Notes: generated by a model not told the origin, from the letters alone. 9,237 bases of DNA from Sporomusa sp. (GCA_029256645.1 JAQSXM010000105.1:1-9237), one strand, 5' to 3'. Counted from the first letter of the stretch, positions 1 to 7,260 are shown. Translations and numbers: made by a program.

Positions 1-2
1 AG

Positions 3-35
3 AACTTAAAGAAATATATCGGCAAAGAGGGATGA
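3..35 (+). CDS. possible 3' end of an upstream gene (partial)
   Basis: Reading from base 3 gives an open frame ending ...NLKKYIGKEG and a TGA at 33-35, two bases before the preferred aroA start. This spacing would suit the last codons of an upstream operon member. Ten codons are too few to identify a family. In many Firmicutes the gene before aroA is another aromatic pathway gene such as tyrA, but that is only a guess from gene order. The other frame that ends here stops at 7-9, so the assignment is weak. Confidence 0.3.
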   Translation, partial: NLKKYIGKEG

Positions 36-37
36 TT

Positions 38-1336
38 ATGGGAGAAGTCATTACAATAACCCCCACTACGGGGTTGGTAGGAACAGTTCATATTCCCGGG
101 GACAAGTCAATATCACATCGCAGTGTGATGTTAGCCGGGCTTGCTGACTCTCAGGTAAAAGTAACAAACTTTCTGCATGCAGCAGACTGCTGGTCAACCA
201 TCAACTGTATGAGGGCGATGGGGGTTACTGTAGAGCAGGATGAGGAGGGGGCATTAACCATTGCCGGGAGAGGGTTTTATGGTTTGAGGGAGCCTGATGA
301 TGTACTGGATGCCGGCAACTCGGGAACTACTATCAGACTGTTAACAGGGCTATTAGGCGCTCAATCTTTTTTTAGCGTCCTGACAGGTGATGCCTCACTA
401 AGGAAACGGCCGATGGCCCGTGTGATAACCCCCCTAACCAAAATGGGCTTAACTTTAATGGGTCGTGAGCAGTCTCGGTATGCTCCGTTAGCCATAATCC
501 CGGCAAAACAGGTTACAGGGATCGAGTATGATATGCCTGTTGCTAGTGCCCAGGTAAAATCGGCTATTTTGCTGGCCGCCTTATATGCCGACAGCCCTAC
601 TATAATTACTGAACCCCTGCCTTCGCGTGACCATACAGAGCGAATGTTTGAAACCTTCGGCGTACCAGTCACACGCACTGGCACATCCATTACCCTTGAG
701 CCTGTACAAAAACTTACGGCTCCGGAGTTAATTAATATCCCGGGTGACATCAGTTCGGCTGCTTTTTGGCTGGTAGCGGCATCCATTATTCCCAACAGCC
801 GTCTAACCCTGGTTAACGTCGGTATAAACCCGACCCGTACCGGAATTCTTGATGTCCTGAAACAAATGGGGGCAGATATAACTGTCATTAATGAGCGGTG
901 GAGTGGCCGTGAACCAGTAGCTGATATTAGTGTGGTCTCGTCCCAGCTAAAAGGTATTACCATTGGGGCCGAAATTATTCCCCGGCTAATTGACGAAATT
1001 CCGGTATTAGCTGTAGCCGCCTTGTTTGCTGAAGGGCAAACAGTGGTGCAGGGAGCAGAGGAACTTAGGGTTAAGGAGACTGACCGACTAAAGGCAGTCA
1101 CCCTGGAACTAGGTAAAATGGGAGCAGATATTACTGAAACTCCCGATGGCCTGGTAATTGAGGGGCCACAGCAGCTAAAATTTGCCGCTTGCTATTCCCA
1201 TCACGATCACCGTATGGCCATGGCACTGGCAATTGCAGGTATGGCAGCACAAGGGGTTGAAATTGCAGAACCGGATTGTGTGAAAATTTCGTATCCCGAT
1301 TTTTTCGCTGTCTTTTCAGGGCTAAGGCAGGATTGA
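38..1336 (+). CDS. aroA: 3-phosphoshikimate 1-carboxyvinyltransferase (EPSP synthase)
   Basis: This cytoplasmic enzyme joins shikimate-3-phosphate and phosphoenolpyruvate to give EPSP, the sixth step of the shikimate pathway to chorismate. The 432-residue protein has the normal length and all the family signatures: PGDKSISHR (K23, S24, R28), GNSGT at 93-97 followed by R100, RKRPM at 122-126, SAQVKS at 170-175, SRDHTERM near 197, the catalytic Asp in LIDEIP (D319), VKETDR at 345-350, and HDHRM at 389-393. The NSGTT-I-R-L form of the PEP-site loop is the one common in Firmicutes. An ATG at 32 is also in frame, but the AAAGAGGG at 24-31 lies 6 nt from the ATG at 38 and almost touches the one at 32, so 38 is preferred. 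It is the first complete gene of an operon-like run, with cmk 12 nt downstream. The identification is secure. Confidence 0.97.
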   Translation: MGEVITITPTTGLVGTVHIPGDKSISHRSVMLAGLADSQVKVTNFLHAADCWSTINCMRAMGVTVEQDEEGALTIAGRGFYGLREPDDVLDAGNSGTTIRLLTGLLGAQSFFSVLTGDASLRKRPMARVITPLTKMGLTLMGREQSRYAPLAIIPAKQVTGIEYDMPVASAQVKSAILLAALYADSPTIITEPLPSRDHTERMFETFGVPVTRTGTSITLEPVQKLTAPELINIPGDISSAAFWLVAASIIPNSRLTLVNVGINPTRTGILDVLKQMGADITVINERWSGREPVADISVVSSQLKGITIGAEIIPRLIDEIPVLAVAALFAEGQTVVQGAEELRVKETDRLKAVTLELGKMGADITETPDGLVIEGPQQLKFAACYSHHDHRMAMALAIAGMAAQGVEIAEPDCVKISYPDFFAVFSGLRQD

Positions 1337-1348
1337 TAGGAGGCCATT

Positions 1349-2023
1349 ATGAAGCGCTTAATTATTGCAATTGACGGACCCGCAGGAGCAGGAAAAAGCA
1401 CAGTAGCCAAACTGGCTGCCCATCAATTGGGCTATACCTATATTGATACCGGGGCTATGTATCGGGCTGTAGCTTGGCAGGTATTAAATGAGGGTGTTGA
1501 GCCTGATAATGAAACTGTCGCCAGATTGGCCTGCAATCTTGATATGAAGCTAACATATGTAAACGGTAAAACAGAGGTAGCAGTCAATGGCCAGGATATT
1601 ACCGATGCTATCCGTACCCCTGAGGTTAACCGGCTTGTGTCGAAAGTAGCCCAGGTTCCGGCGCTAAGAGAGATAATGCTCCGCTTGCAGCGTAATATGG
1701 CGGTAGATGGCGGGGTGGTTATGGACGGTAGAGATATTGGCACACATGTTTTGCCCAACGCTGACATAAAGATATTCTTGACTGCATCAATTACCGAACG
1801 CGCCAAACGCCGCTGGCAGGAACTAACAGACAAAGGCTATACCATTGATTTAGCTGAATTGGAAAATGAAATTTCCGCCCGCGATAAAGCGGATTGCGAG
1901 CGGGAGATTGCCCCCTTAGTTGCAGCAGTGGATGCCTTTTTCATTGATACTACCGAATTACCTATTGACATTATTGTTGAAAAGATACTAGAGCTTTGTA
2001 AGGAGAGACAATCCTGTGTATAA
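1349..2023 (+). CDS. cmk: cytidylate kinase
   Basis: This enzyme phosphorylates CMP and dCMP to their diphosphates with ATP, recycling pyrimidine nucleotides in the cytoplasm. The 224-residue protein is of typical length. It starts with a P-loop, GPAGAGKST at 10-18, followed by IDTGAMYRA at 32-40, which belongs to the CMP-binding region. DGRDIGT at 126-132 is the family signature. RAKRRW at 151-156 is the arginine-rich lid, and the R-D-x-x-D pattern at 178-182 contributes to nucleotide binding. The ATG start has an AGGAGG at 1338-1343 with 5-nt spacing. It follows aroA by 12 nt and overlaps plsC by 8 nt, so it is almost certainly co-transcribed and translationally coupled. The aroA-cmk-plsC order is common in clostridia and Negativicutes. 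Nothing unusual is seen. Confidence 0.97.
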   Translation: MKRLIIAIDGPAGAGKSTVAKLAAHQLGYTYIDTGAMYRAVAWQVLNEGVEPDNETVARLACNLDMKLTYVNGKTEVAVNGQDITDAIRTPEVNRLVSKVAQVPALREIMLRLQRNMAVDGGVVMDGRDIGTHVLPNADIKIFLTASITERAKRRWQELTDKGYTIDLAELENEISARDKADCEREIAPLVAAVDAFFIDTTELPIDIIVEKILELCKERQSCV

Positions 2024-2621
2024 ATTATTATGTTTAGTACTAGGTGCTGTTTTCTCGATTTTTTTCCGCTGGAAGGTGATTGGCGCTGAAAATGTTCCGG
2101 TCACTGGTGGTGTCATTATTGCGGCAAACCATATAAGTCTTTGGGATCCGCCGGTTGTTGGCGCCGCCATACCCCGGCGGATTCATTTTATGGCTAAAGA
2201 AGAGCTGTTCGCCAACCGTTTTTTTGGTTGGCTGATTTCCAAGCTGGGAGCTTTCCCTGTCAAGCGTGGAATCGCTGACAGAACAGCAATCCGTACAGCT
2301 TTAACCTTATTGGAAAACGGCTCGGTCCTGGGATTATTTCCTGAAGGTACGCGTAGCAAAAACGGTATATTAGGCGCACCGGAGCCGGGCTTGGCTATGT
2401 TGGGTGTAAAAGCCGGAGTGCCGGTTGTACCTGCCGCAATAATTGGTACTAACAAAGTCTTTCGTGACGGTCAACTACTGCCTCAATTTAAAGTAATATT
2501 TGGTAAACCGATGATCCTTACCCGGGACAATGCCGGTAAAGACAGCCTGGACATTATGAGCGGCAAGGTTATGGAAGAAATCGGCCGTTTGCTTACAGAA
2601 GAAAACAGAGCAATAAAATAA
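2016..2621 (+). CDS. plsC: 1-acyl-sn-glycerol-3-phosphate acyltransferase
   Basis: This membrane-associated enzyme acylates lysophosphatidic acid at position 2 to give phosphatidic acid, the precursor of membrane phospholipids. The 201-residue protein has the PlsC/LPLAT motifs in order: NHISLWD at 38-44 (the HX4D catalytic pair H39 and D44), the KEELF block near 61-65, FPEGTRS at 108-114 (glycerol-phosphate binding) and a VPVVPAAI block at about 135-142. The hydrophobic first ~18 residues form the usual N-terminal membrane anchor. The start is GTG at 2016, inside the end of cmk, with AAGGAG at 2000-2005 ten nt upstream; the 8-nt overlap suggests translational coupling. It is short but within the range of compact Firmicute PlsC proteins. 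The acyl-donor preference (acyl-ACP or acyl-CoA) cannot be read from sequence. Confidence 0.93.
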   Translation: MYKLLCLVLGAVFSIFFRWKVIGAENVPVTGGVIIAANHISLWDPPVVGAAIPRRIHFMAKEELFANRFFGWLISKLGAFPVKRGIADRTAIRTALTLLENGSVLGLFPEGTRSKNGILGAPEPGLAMLGVKAGVPVVPAAIIGTNKVFRDGQLLPQFKVIFGKPMILTRDNAGKDSLDIMSGKVMEEIGRLLTEENRAIK

Positions 2622-2637
2622 ACGGGTAGGTATTGTT

Positions 2638-4362
2638 ATGGATAATAGTACAATTGAGATATTAGACGGTAATTTATCAATTATCTTAGTGCAGCGTATC
2701 GCCATAATCGCCGTTTTTGCTTATGTACTATCACATACTCTGGCATTTCGTCTGATATTTAAAGAAAACACTACCGGCCAGGAAAAGCTGGTGCTGATCT
2801 TTGTTTTTTCATTAATTTCGATTGGCGGTACCTATTTTGGTATACCAATAGAAGGAGCCCTGGCTAATGTCCGTGATACCGGCACCATTGTTGCCGGCCT
2901 CTTAGCCGGTCCATTAGTAGGTACGGCTACCGGACTGATTAGTGGCCTGCACCGCATTTATCTGGGTGGTTTTACAGCTGTGCAGTGTGGTGTTACCACT
3001 ATGATTGGTGGTATACTGGCCGGATATATCTATATGAGAACAAAACCAAAAAGCCCGGAATGGATTACAGGCATCATCACAGGTGTCGGGGTCGTTATGC
3101 TTAGTATGGGGTTTATTTTGCTGTTTGCCAAACCTTATACTACAGCCCTCTCGCTGGTTACCCGTATCACTGTTCCAATGTCGTTGGCAAATGCAATTGG
3201 TATAGCAGTGTTTATGATTATAATACATAATGCCAGAGAACATCAGACTAAGATAGCGGCCTTGCAAACACATAAGGCACTAAATATTGCGAATGCGACT
3301 TTACCGTATTTCCGCCAGGGACTCAATCCGGCATCGGCAGAGAAAGTCGCTCTCACTATCCTAAATATGACTTCAGCTGCCGCAGTCGCGTTTACTGACC
3401 TTGAACAAGCTTTAACCCATGTTGGTCTGGGGAGTGATCACCACGCTAAAGGTAAGCAGGTGTTTACAAAGCTCACTAAATCCTGCTTGGCACAAAGCCA
3501 GGTTACTGTTGCTCAAACTCAAGCGGAAATCGGCTGCAACGTTTCGGCATGCCCGCTTAAATCGGCAATAGTAGTACCGCTATACTGCCGTGATGAGCTT
3601 GTAGGTACGTTGAAGATTTATTATGCCCGTGAGGAAGCGTTAACAGCGCTAGATATTGAATTTGCCCAAGGCCTGGGCCAGGTATTCAGTACTCAGCTTG
3701 AACTGGCAGCCTTACAACATAAGGCTGAATTGGCAGCAAAAGCTGAACTTAAAGCCCTCAGGGCCCAGATTAACCCGCACTTCTTGTTTAATGCACTAAA
3801 TACTATTGTTTCGTTCTGCCGTACCAACCCGGAAAACGCTCGTAATTTGTTGATTGAACTGAGTGAATTCTTCCGGCGCAGTCTTAAGGCAGCCCGCGAT
3901 TTTGTAACCCTCAAAGAAGAGCTCGAACAGGTTGAGTCCTATCTTACCCTGGAGCAGGCCCGCTTTGGCCAGAGGTTAATAATTAAGCAGGATGTTGCGT
4001 CAGACACTCTGGATATATTGATCCCAACCTTTATTCTTCAGCCCTTAGTTGAAAATGCCGTTAAGCACGGGCTTTTATCAAAAACTGACGGCGGTACTGT
4101 GGAAATCGCTGCTCAAAGAAGTGGTCAGCAAATTAAAATTTCTATAAGTGATACCGGGTTGGGCATACCACAATGTATTCAAAAACAAATCTTAGAATAC
4201 GGTTATGGCAAAGGGGCGGGAGTTGGCTTAACAAATGTTAATGAACGACTCAAAGCAATATACGGGCCTAAACATGCGCTTATTATTAATAGTGTAGAAG
4301 GACAGGGAACAACAGTAATACTTCATATTCCTATTGGTATGGAGGTTATGGTTAATGGTTGA
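2638..4362 (+). CDS. btsS: LytS/BtsS-family sensor histidine kinase, predicted pyruvate sensor
   Basis: This is a membrane kinase that would detect an extracellular ligand and phosphorylate the response regulator encoded next to it. The 574-residue protein has an N-terminal 5TM-5TMR_LYT sensor (about residues 13-200, roughly six hydrophobic stretches), then a GAF-like cytoplasmic region (about 215-355) with the LytS-type SDHH and C-x5-CPLKSAIVVPL elements. The kinase core follows: NPHFLFNALNT with phospho-acceptor H381, an N-box ENAVKHG with N473, DTGLGIP from D505, and a glycine-rich lid near 524-532. R79, R106, C117 and T120 line up, at a constant offset of 7, with E. coli BtsS residues R72, R99, C110 and S113, which I recall as reported pyruvate-binding positions. 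The gene starts 16 nt after plsC with only a weak GGGTAGG ribosome site (2624-2630), and overlaps the regulator gene by 8 nt. Family membership is certain; pyruvate as ligand is inferred from these residues and the adjacent CstA transporter. Confidence 0.9.
   Translation: MDNSTIEILDGNLSIILVQRIAIIAVFAYVLSHTLAFRLIFKENTTGQEKLVLIFVFSLISIGGTYFGIPIEGALANVRDTGTIVAGLLAGPLVGTATGLISGLHRIYLGGFTAVQCGVTTMIGGILAGYIYMRTKPKSPEWITGIITGVGVVMLSMGFILLFAKPYTTALSLVTRITVPMSLANAIGIAVFMIIIHNAREHQTKIAALQTHKALNIANATLPYFRQGLNPASAEKVALTILNMTSAAAVAFTDLEQALTHVGLGSDHHAKGKQVFTKLTKSCLAQSQVTVAQTQAEIGCNVSACPLKSAIVVPLYCRDELVGTLKIYYAREEALTALDIEFAQGLGQVFSTQLELAALQHKAELAAKAELKALRAQINPHFLFNALNTIVSFCRTNPENARNLLIELSEFFRRSLKAARDFVTLKEELEQVESYLTLEQARFGQRLIIKQDVASDTLDILIPTFILQPLVENAVKHGLLSKTDGGTVEIAAQRSGQQIKISISDTGLGIPQCIQKQILEYGYGKGAGVGLTNVNERLKAIYGPKHALIINSVEGQGTTVILHIPIGMEVMVNG
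4341..4345 (+). promoter_or_regulatory. ribosome binding site deciding the regulator start
   Basis: GGAGG lies inside the end of the kinase gene, 9 nt before the ATG at 4355. It favours that ATG over the in-frame TTG at 4334, which precedes this site and would add seven residues unlike the usual regulator N-terminus. Confidence 0.65.
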
Positions 4363-5119
4363 CCAATTACGCCAAATAAGAGTGATCGTGGTCGATGATG
4401 AAGAACCATCCCGGAGTGAATTACGGTACTTATTAGAGCAATTTGATGATATCAAAATCATTGGCGAGTTTAACAGCGGTGAGGAAGTCAGCAGAGCATT
4501 AGTAACTCTTAATCCCCATCTCATTTTTATTGACATAGAAATGCCTGGAATAAATGGTATTCAAACAGCAGAAAAAATTAGTAAAAACAATAGCGTACCA
4601 CTACTGGTTTTTGCTACTGCTCATGAAGAATTTGCAGTAAAAGCGTTTGAACTTAATGCCGTAGACTACCTATTAAAACCTTTTTCCGCCAAAAGGGTTT
4701 CCCAATGTATCGGAAAAGTCCGCAACCTGCTGAATGAAGCGATGTCGGCAACGCTAAAACTGCGTGACGCCGGGGTGATGCTTCACAGCCTGCAAAAACT
4801 CGCCATCGAGTATAACGGCAAAACCTATGTAGTTGATACTAAGAGCATCATTGCTGTGTGCTGTACAGAGGGACAACTATCGATACATTTAGCAAATAAA
4901 TGTTATTACTCTAATATGTCGCTGCAGGATTTCCAGTCCCGCCTGGACGAACGATTGTTTTTCCGTACCCATCGGGCTTATCTTGTTAACCTTGAAAAGA
5001 TCAGGGAGATGGTACCCTGGTTTAATGGGACATATAATCTGATTTTAGAGGGCTTTGATAGAGACGTGCCTGTTAGCCGGCAGCAAGTTTCCAAGCTGAA
5101 GAAGCTCTTTGGCCTATAA
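4355..5119 (+). CDS. btsR: LytTR-family response regulator (BtsR/LytT-like)
   Basis: This is the DNA-binding partner of the upstream kinase. The 254-residue protein has a receiver domain (about 8-125) with the acidic pair D14-D15, the phospho-acceptor D60 in FIDIEMPG, T88 in FATAH, and K108 in the LLKPF loop. A linker leads to a LytTR domain (about 150-252) with the typical F-R-T-H-R-x-Y-L-V-N core, a W-F-N-G-x-Y turn and a VPVSR-x5-LK end. LytTR regulators bind pairs of short direct repeats about two helical turns apart, usually just upstream of the target promoter. Its likely target is the adjacent transporter gene cstA, as BtsR activates btsT in E. coli. It overlaps the kinase gene by 8 nt, so the two are translationally coupled. 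The ATG at 4355 is preferred over the TTG at 4334 because of the GGAGG placement. No key residue is missing. Confidence 0.92.
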   Translation: MVDQLRQIRVIVVDDEEPSRSELRYLLEQFDDIKIIGEFNSGEEVSRALVTLNPHLIFIDIEMPGINGIQTAEKISKNNSVPLLVFATAHEEFAVKAFELNAVDYLLKPFSAKRVSQCIGKVRNLLNEAMSATLKLRDAGVMLHSLQKLAIEYNGKTYVVDTKSIIAVCCTEGQLSIHLANKCYYSNMSLQDFQSRLDERLFFRTHRAYLVNLEKIREMVPWFNGTYNLILEGFDRDVPVSRQQVSKLKKLFGL

Positions 5120-5156
5120 ATATTTTTGTAACTATGTCAACATATTTGTGCTATTG

Positions 5157-5190
5157 ACCAGGACGATAATGTATTTCATCCTGGTTTTTT
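5157..5190 (+). terminator. Rho-independent terminator after the regulator gene
   Basis: ACCAGGA at 5157-5163 and TCCTGGT at 5179-5185 form a 7-bp stem. It can extend inward by G-C and A-T pairs after one mismatch, and is followed by a run of six T (5185-5190). It starts 38 nt after the regulator stop and would end the aroA-cmk-plsC-btsSR transcript. The stem is modest, so read-through into cstA is possible. Confidence 0.7.
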
Positions 5191-5199
5191 GTCATTTCA
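5173..5199 (+). promoter_or_regulatory. candidate LytTR operator: two direct repeats 21 bp apart
   Basis: ATTTCA occurs at 5173-5178 and again at 5194-5199, exactly 21 bp (two helical turns) apart, the second copy 11 bp upstream of the putative -35 box of cstA. LytTR regulators bind such tandem repeats; the E. coli YpdB site, GGCATTTCAT repeated with an 11-bp gap, has the same core and the same 21-bp period. The first copy lies in the terminator hairpin, and only six bases are conserved, so chance is not excluded. Confidence 0.4.
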
Positions 5200-5210
5200 C
5201 AGGCTACATA

Positions 5211-5240
5211 TTGCTTAGACTTTTGTGTATATTGTATTAT
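5211..5240 (+). promoter_or_regulatory. candidate promoter of cstA
   Basis: TTGCTT (5211-5216) and TATTAT (5235-5240) are separated by 18 bp, matching sigma-A elements at 4 and 5 of 6 positions. The imperfect -35 and long spacer would suit an activator-dependent promoter. Transcription would start near 5247 and leave a leader of about 80 nt. Confidence 0.5.
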
Positions 5241-5311
5241 TTGAAGTATAGAGAAAGTTTTGAGTAAAGGAGGGAAGGTAGTCAAGGTCTTTTCATTATT
5301 CATATATTTTG

Positions 5312-5318
5312 AAAGGGG
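5312..5318 (+). promoter_or_regulatory. ribosome binding site of cstA
   Basis: AAAGGGG (in GAAAGGGGG, 5311-5319) ends about 8 nt before the ATG at 5327. It settles the start at 5327, because the in-frame TTG at 5309 lies before the site. The site can itself pair with TCTTTTCA at 5288-5295 (see findings). Confidence 0.75.
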
Positions 5319-5326
5319 GACTATTA

Positions 5327-7183
5327 ATGAATTCAGTCAGTTTATTAATAATTTCTGTATGTGTTTATATTTTAGCATACCGCTATTATTCGGCATTCAT
5401 TGCCGCAAAGGTTCTGGCATTAAACGATTCTAATATAACGCCGGCGTACCGTTGTAAGGATGGGCGCGAATTTGTTCCTACAAATAAATGGGTATTATTT
5501 GGTCACCATTTTGCCGCTATTGCAGGTGCTGGTCCGCTTGTAGGTCCGGTGCTGGCAGCCCAGTATGGCTGGGGTCCTGGATTTATGTGGATCCTATTGG
5601 GCTCTGTTTTTGCCGGTGCAGTGCATGATTTTATTATCCTCTTTGCCTCGATCCGTCACAATGGTCAGTCACTGGCCGTTATTGCCAGGCGGGAGGTTGG
5701 CCCCTTGACTGGTATAACCACATCACTGGCCGTGTTCTTCATTATCATCGTTGCACTTGCCGGTCTTGCTATTGTTGTGGTAAATGCCTTATTTAAAAAT
5801 CCCTGGGGTCTCTACACCCTGTTTATGACCATTCCGATAGCTATTATTGTTGGTTTGTACATGTTCAAGATTGCTCCTGGTTCAATTCGTTCCGGATCTA
5901 TTGCCGGTTTCATCATGGTAATGGCGGCAGTAGTTACCGGTCACTGGCTAAGCCCTGGGCAACCCTGGGCTGGTTTAGCCAGTATCTTTGATCTTACCAA
6001 ACAACAGCTGTCGGTAGCGTTGCCGGTTTATGGCTTCTTTGCTGCGGTTCTGCCGGTATGGCTGCTCTTAGCTCCACGCGATTACCTTAGCTCCTACATG
6101 AAAATTGGGACTATATTAGCCCTGGCTTTGGGCATTCTCATCGTACAGCCTACTATCAACATGCCGATGACCACCCGCTTTATGGATGGTGGCGGGCCAA
6201 TTATCCCCGGTCCGTGGTGGCCGTATGTATTTATTACTATTGCCTGTGGCGCTATCTCAGGCTTCCATTCACTCATTAGCTCAGGCACCACTCCTAAGAT
6301 GATTGAACTTGAGTCCCAATCCCGTATGATTGCTTTTGGCGGCATGCTTACCGAAGGTTTTGTGGCTGTAATGGCGCTTATCTCAGCGGTTGTGCTTATG
6401 CCTGGCGATTATTTTGCAATCAACAGCCCGGCTGCGGTATTTGCCAAACTGGGTATACCTACCGTTGAAATAAACGAATTATCGCGGTTGGTGCAAATGG
6501 ATGTTGCCCATCGACCTGGCGGCGCGGTATCTTTGGCAGTTGGTATGGCGCATATTTTCTCCAGCATCGGTGGCATGCAGCACCTCATGAGCTATTGGTA
6601 TCAATTCGCTATTATGTTTGAGGCGTTATTCATTCTTACCACGATTGACGCCGGTACTCGTGTCGCCCGTTATATCCTGCAGGATATTCTCGGAACCTAC
6701 CTGTATTCTCCGCTTAAACAAACAAACTGGTGGCCTGGCATTCTTTTCACAAGCTTCCTGGTTACTTATTGCTGGGGCTATCTGCTTTATAGCGGAGACG
6801 TTGCCAGCATCTGGCCGCTTTTTGGTGTGGCTAACCAGCTCTTATCCGTTATTGCGCTGGCGATTGGCACCACCATTATTCTGAAGATTGCCCCAAAGAA
6901 ATCGTATGCCTGGGTAACCTTTGCCCCACTAAGCTTCTTGGCAGTTACTGTTATTACTGCCGGTATCATGAACGTTCAAATGTTCTACAAACGTGGTGAT
7001 GCCCTTGGCAACACGAACGGCACCGTGAGTATCATTCTGATTGTTCTCGTAATTATTACCTTACTGGATTCCATTAGGCAGTGGATTAGTCTGCTGAAAA
7101 CTGATAAACCGGTTGGCATGAACACCGAAGTCTCATTCCTGTCTTGCCCGGTGAATACCACCAAGCCTAATATTCCAAGCTAA
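5327..7183 (+). CDS. cstA: CstA-family carbon starvation / pyruvate transporter
   Basis: This is a polytopic inner-membrane transporter of the CstA/BtsT family. E. coli members take up pyruvate (BtsT, CstA) and peptides (CstA). The 618-residue protein is hydrophobic throughout, with well over ten membrane segments. It opens with the CstA signature: GHHFAAIAGAGP from residue 59, VGPVLAAQYGW to 82, GAVHD at 97-101 and SIRHNG at 108-113. SGTTPKMIE at 319-327, TEGF near 343-346, and the TTIDAGTRVARY and FGVANQLLS blocks in the C-terminal half are also typical. It is about 80-100 residues shorter than the E. coli proteins but close to the length of Firmicute CstA. It has its own promoter-like region and a strong ribosome site after the regulator gene. 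Position next to a BtsSR-type system makes pyruvate the best substrate guess; a peptide or other small acid substrate is not excluded. Confidence 0.93.
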   Translation: MNSVSLLIISVCVYILAYRYYSAFIAAKVLALNDSNITPAYRCKDGREFVPTNKWVLFGHHFAAIAGAGPLVGPVLAAQYGWGPGFMWILLGSVFAGAVHDFIILFASIRHNGQSLAVIARREVGPLTGITTSLAVFFIIIVALAGLAIVVVNALFKNPWGLYTLFMTIPIAIIVGLYMFKIAPGSIRSGSIAGFIMVMAAVVTGHWLSPGQPWAGLASIFDLTKQQLSVALPVYGFFAAVLPVWLLLAPRDYLSSYMKIGTILALALGILIVQPTINMPMTTRFMDGGGPIIPGPWWPYVFITIACGAISGFHSLISSGTTPKMIELESQSRMIAFGGMLTEGFVAVMALISAVVLMPGDYFAINSPAAVFAKLGIPTVEINELSRLVQMDVAHRPGGAVSLAVGMAHIFSSIGGMQHLMSYWYQFAIMFEALFILTTIDAGTRVARYILQDILGTYLYSPLKQTNWWPGILFTSFLVTYCWGYLLYSGDVASIWPLFGVANQLLSVIALAIGTTIILKIAPKKSYAWVTFAPLSFLAVTVITAGIMNVQMFYKRGDALGNTNGTVSIILIVLVIITLLDSIRQWISLLKTDKPVGMNTEVSFLSCPVNTTKPNIPS

Positions 7184-7214
7184 TCAAATTTCACTAATTA
7201 ACTAAAATCGCAAG

Positions 7215-7260
7215 AAAAAACCGCCGCTATGTCAGCTTTTAGGCTAAATAGCGGCGGTTT
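7215..7260 (+). terminator. GC-rich hairpin terminator after cstA, possibly bidirectional
   Basis: AAACCGCCGCTAT (7218-7230) and ATAGCGGCGGTTT (7248-7260) form a perfect 13-bp stem around a 17-nt loop that can itself pair AGC with GCT. It starts 31 nt after the cstA stop codon. On the plus strand the following T run is only the three T of the stem, whereas on the minus strand the stem is followed by TTTTTTCTTG, a better tract. It probably separates cstA from the next promoter. Confidence 0.8.

Noticed and set aside
361..1101. A 246-codon open frame on the minus strand
   Set aside because: It is antisense to aroA, which has every EPSP synthase motif. The Ser- and Arg-rich composition is typical of a shadow frame.
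4334..4354. Upstream TTG start for the response regulator
   Set aside because: It would add seven residues (MVWRLWL) unlike receiver-domain N-termini, and the GGAGG lies downstream of it and fits the ATG at 4355.
5112..5140. Minus-strand promoter-like pair (TTGACA read from 5140 to 5135, TATAGG from 5118 to 5113)
   Set aside because: The -35 is perfect but the -10 matches only 4 of 6 with a 16-bp spacer in AT-rich DNA. Nothing downstream suggests an antisense gene, so it is probably chance.
5129..5142. Possible CcpA cre-like site (TGTAACTATGTCAA) before cstA
   Set aside because: The central CG and several flanking positions of the cre consensus are missing.
6618..6884. An 88-codon plus-strand frame inside cstA
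   Set aside because: It is out of frame with cstA, which shows family motifs across the same stretch, and it has no ribosome site.
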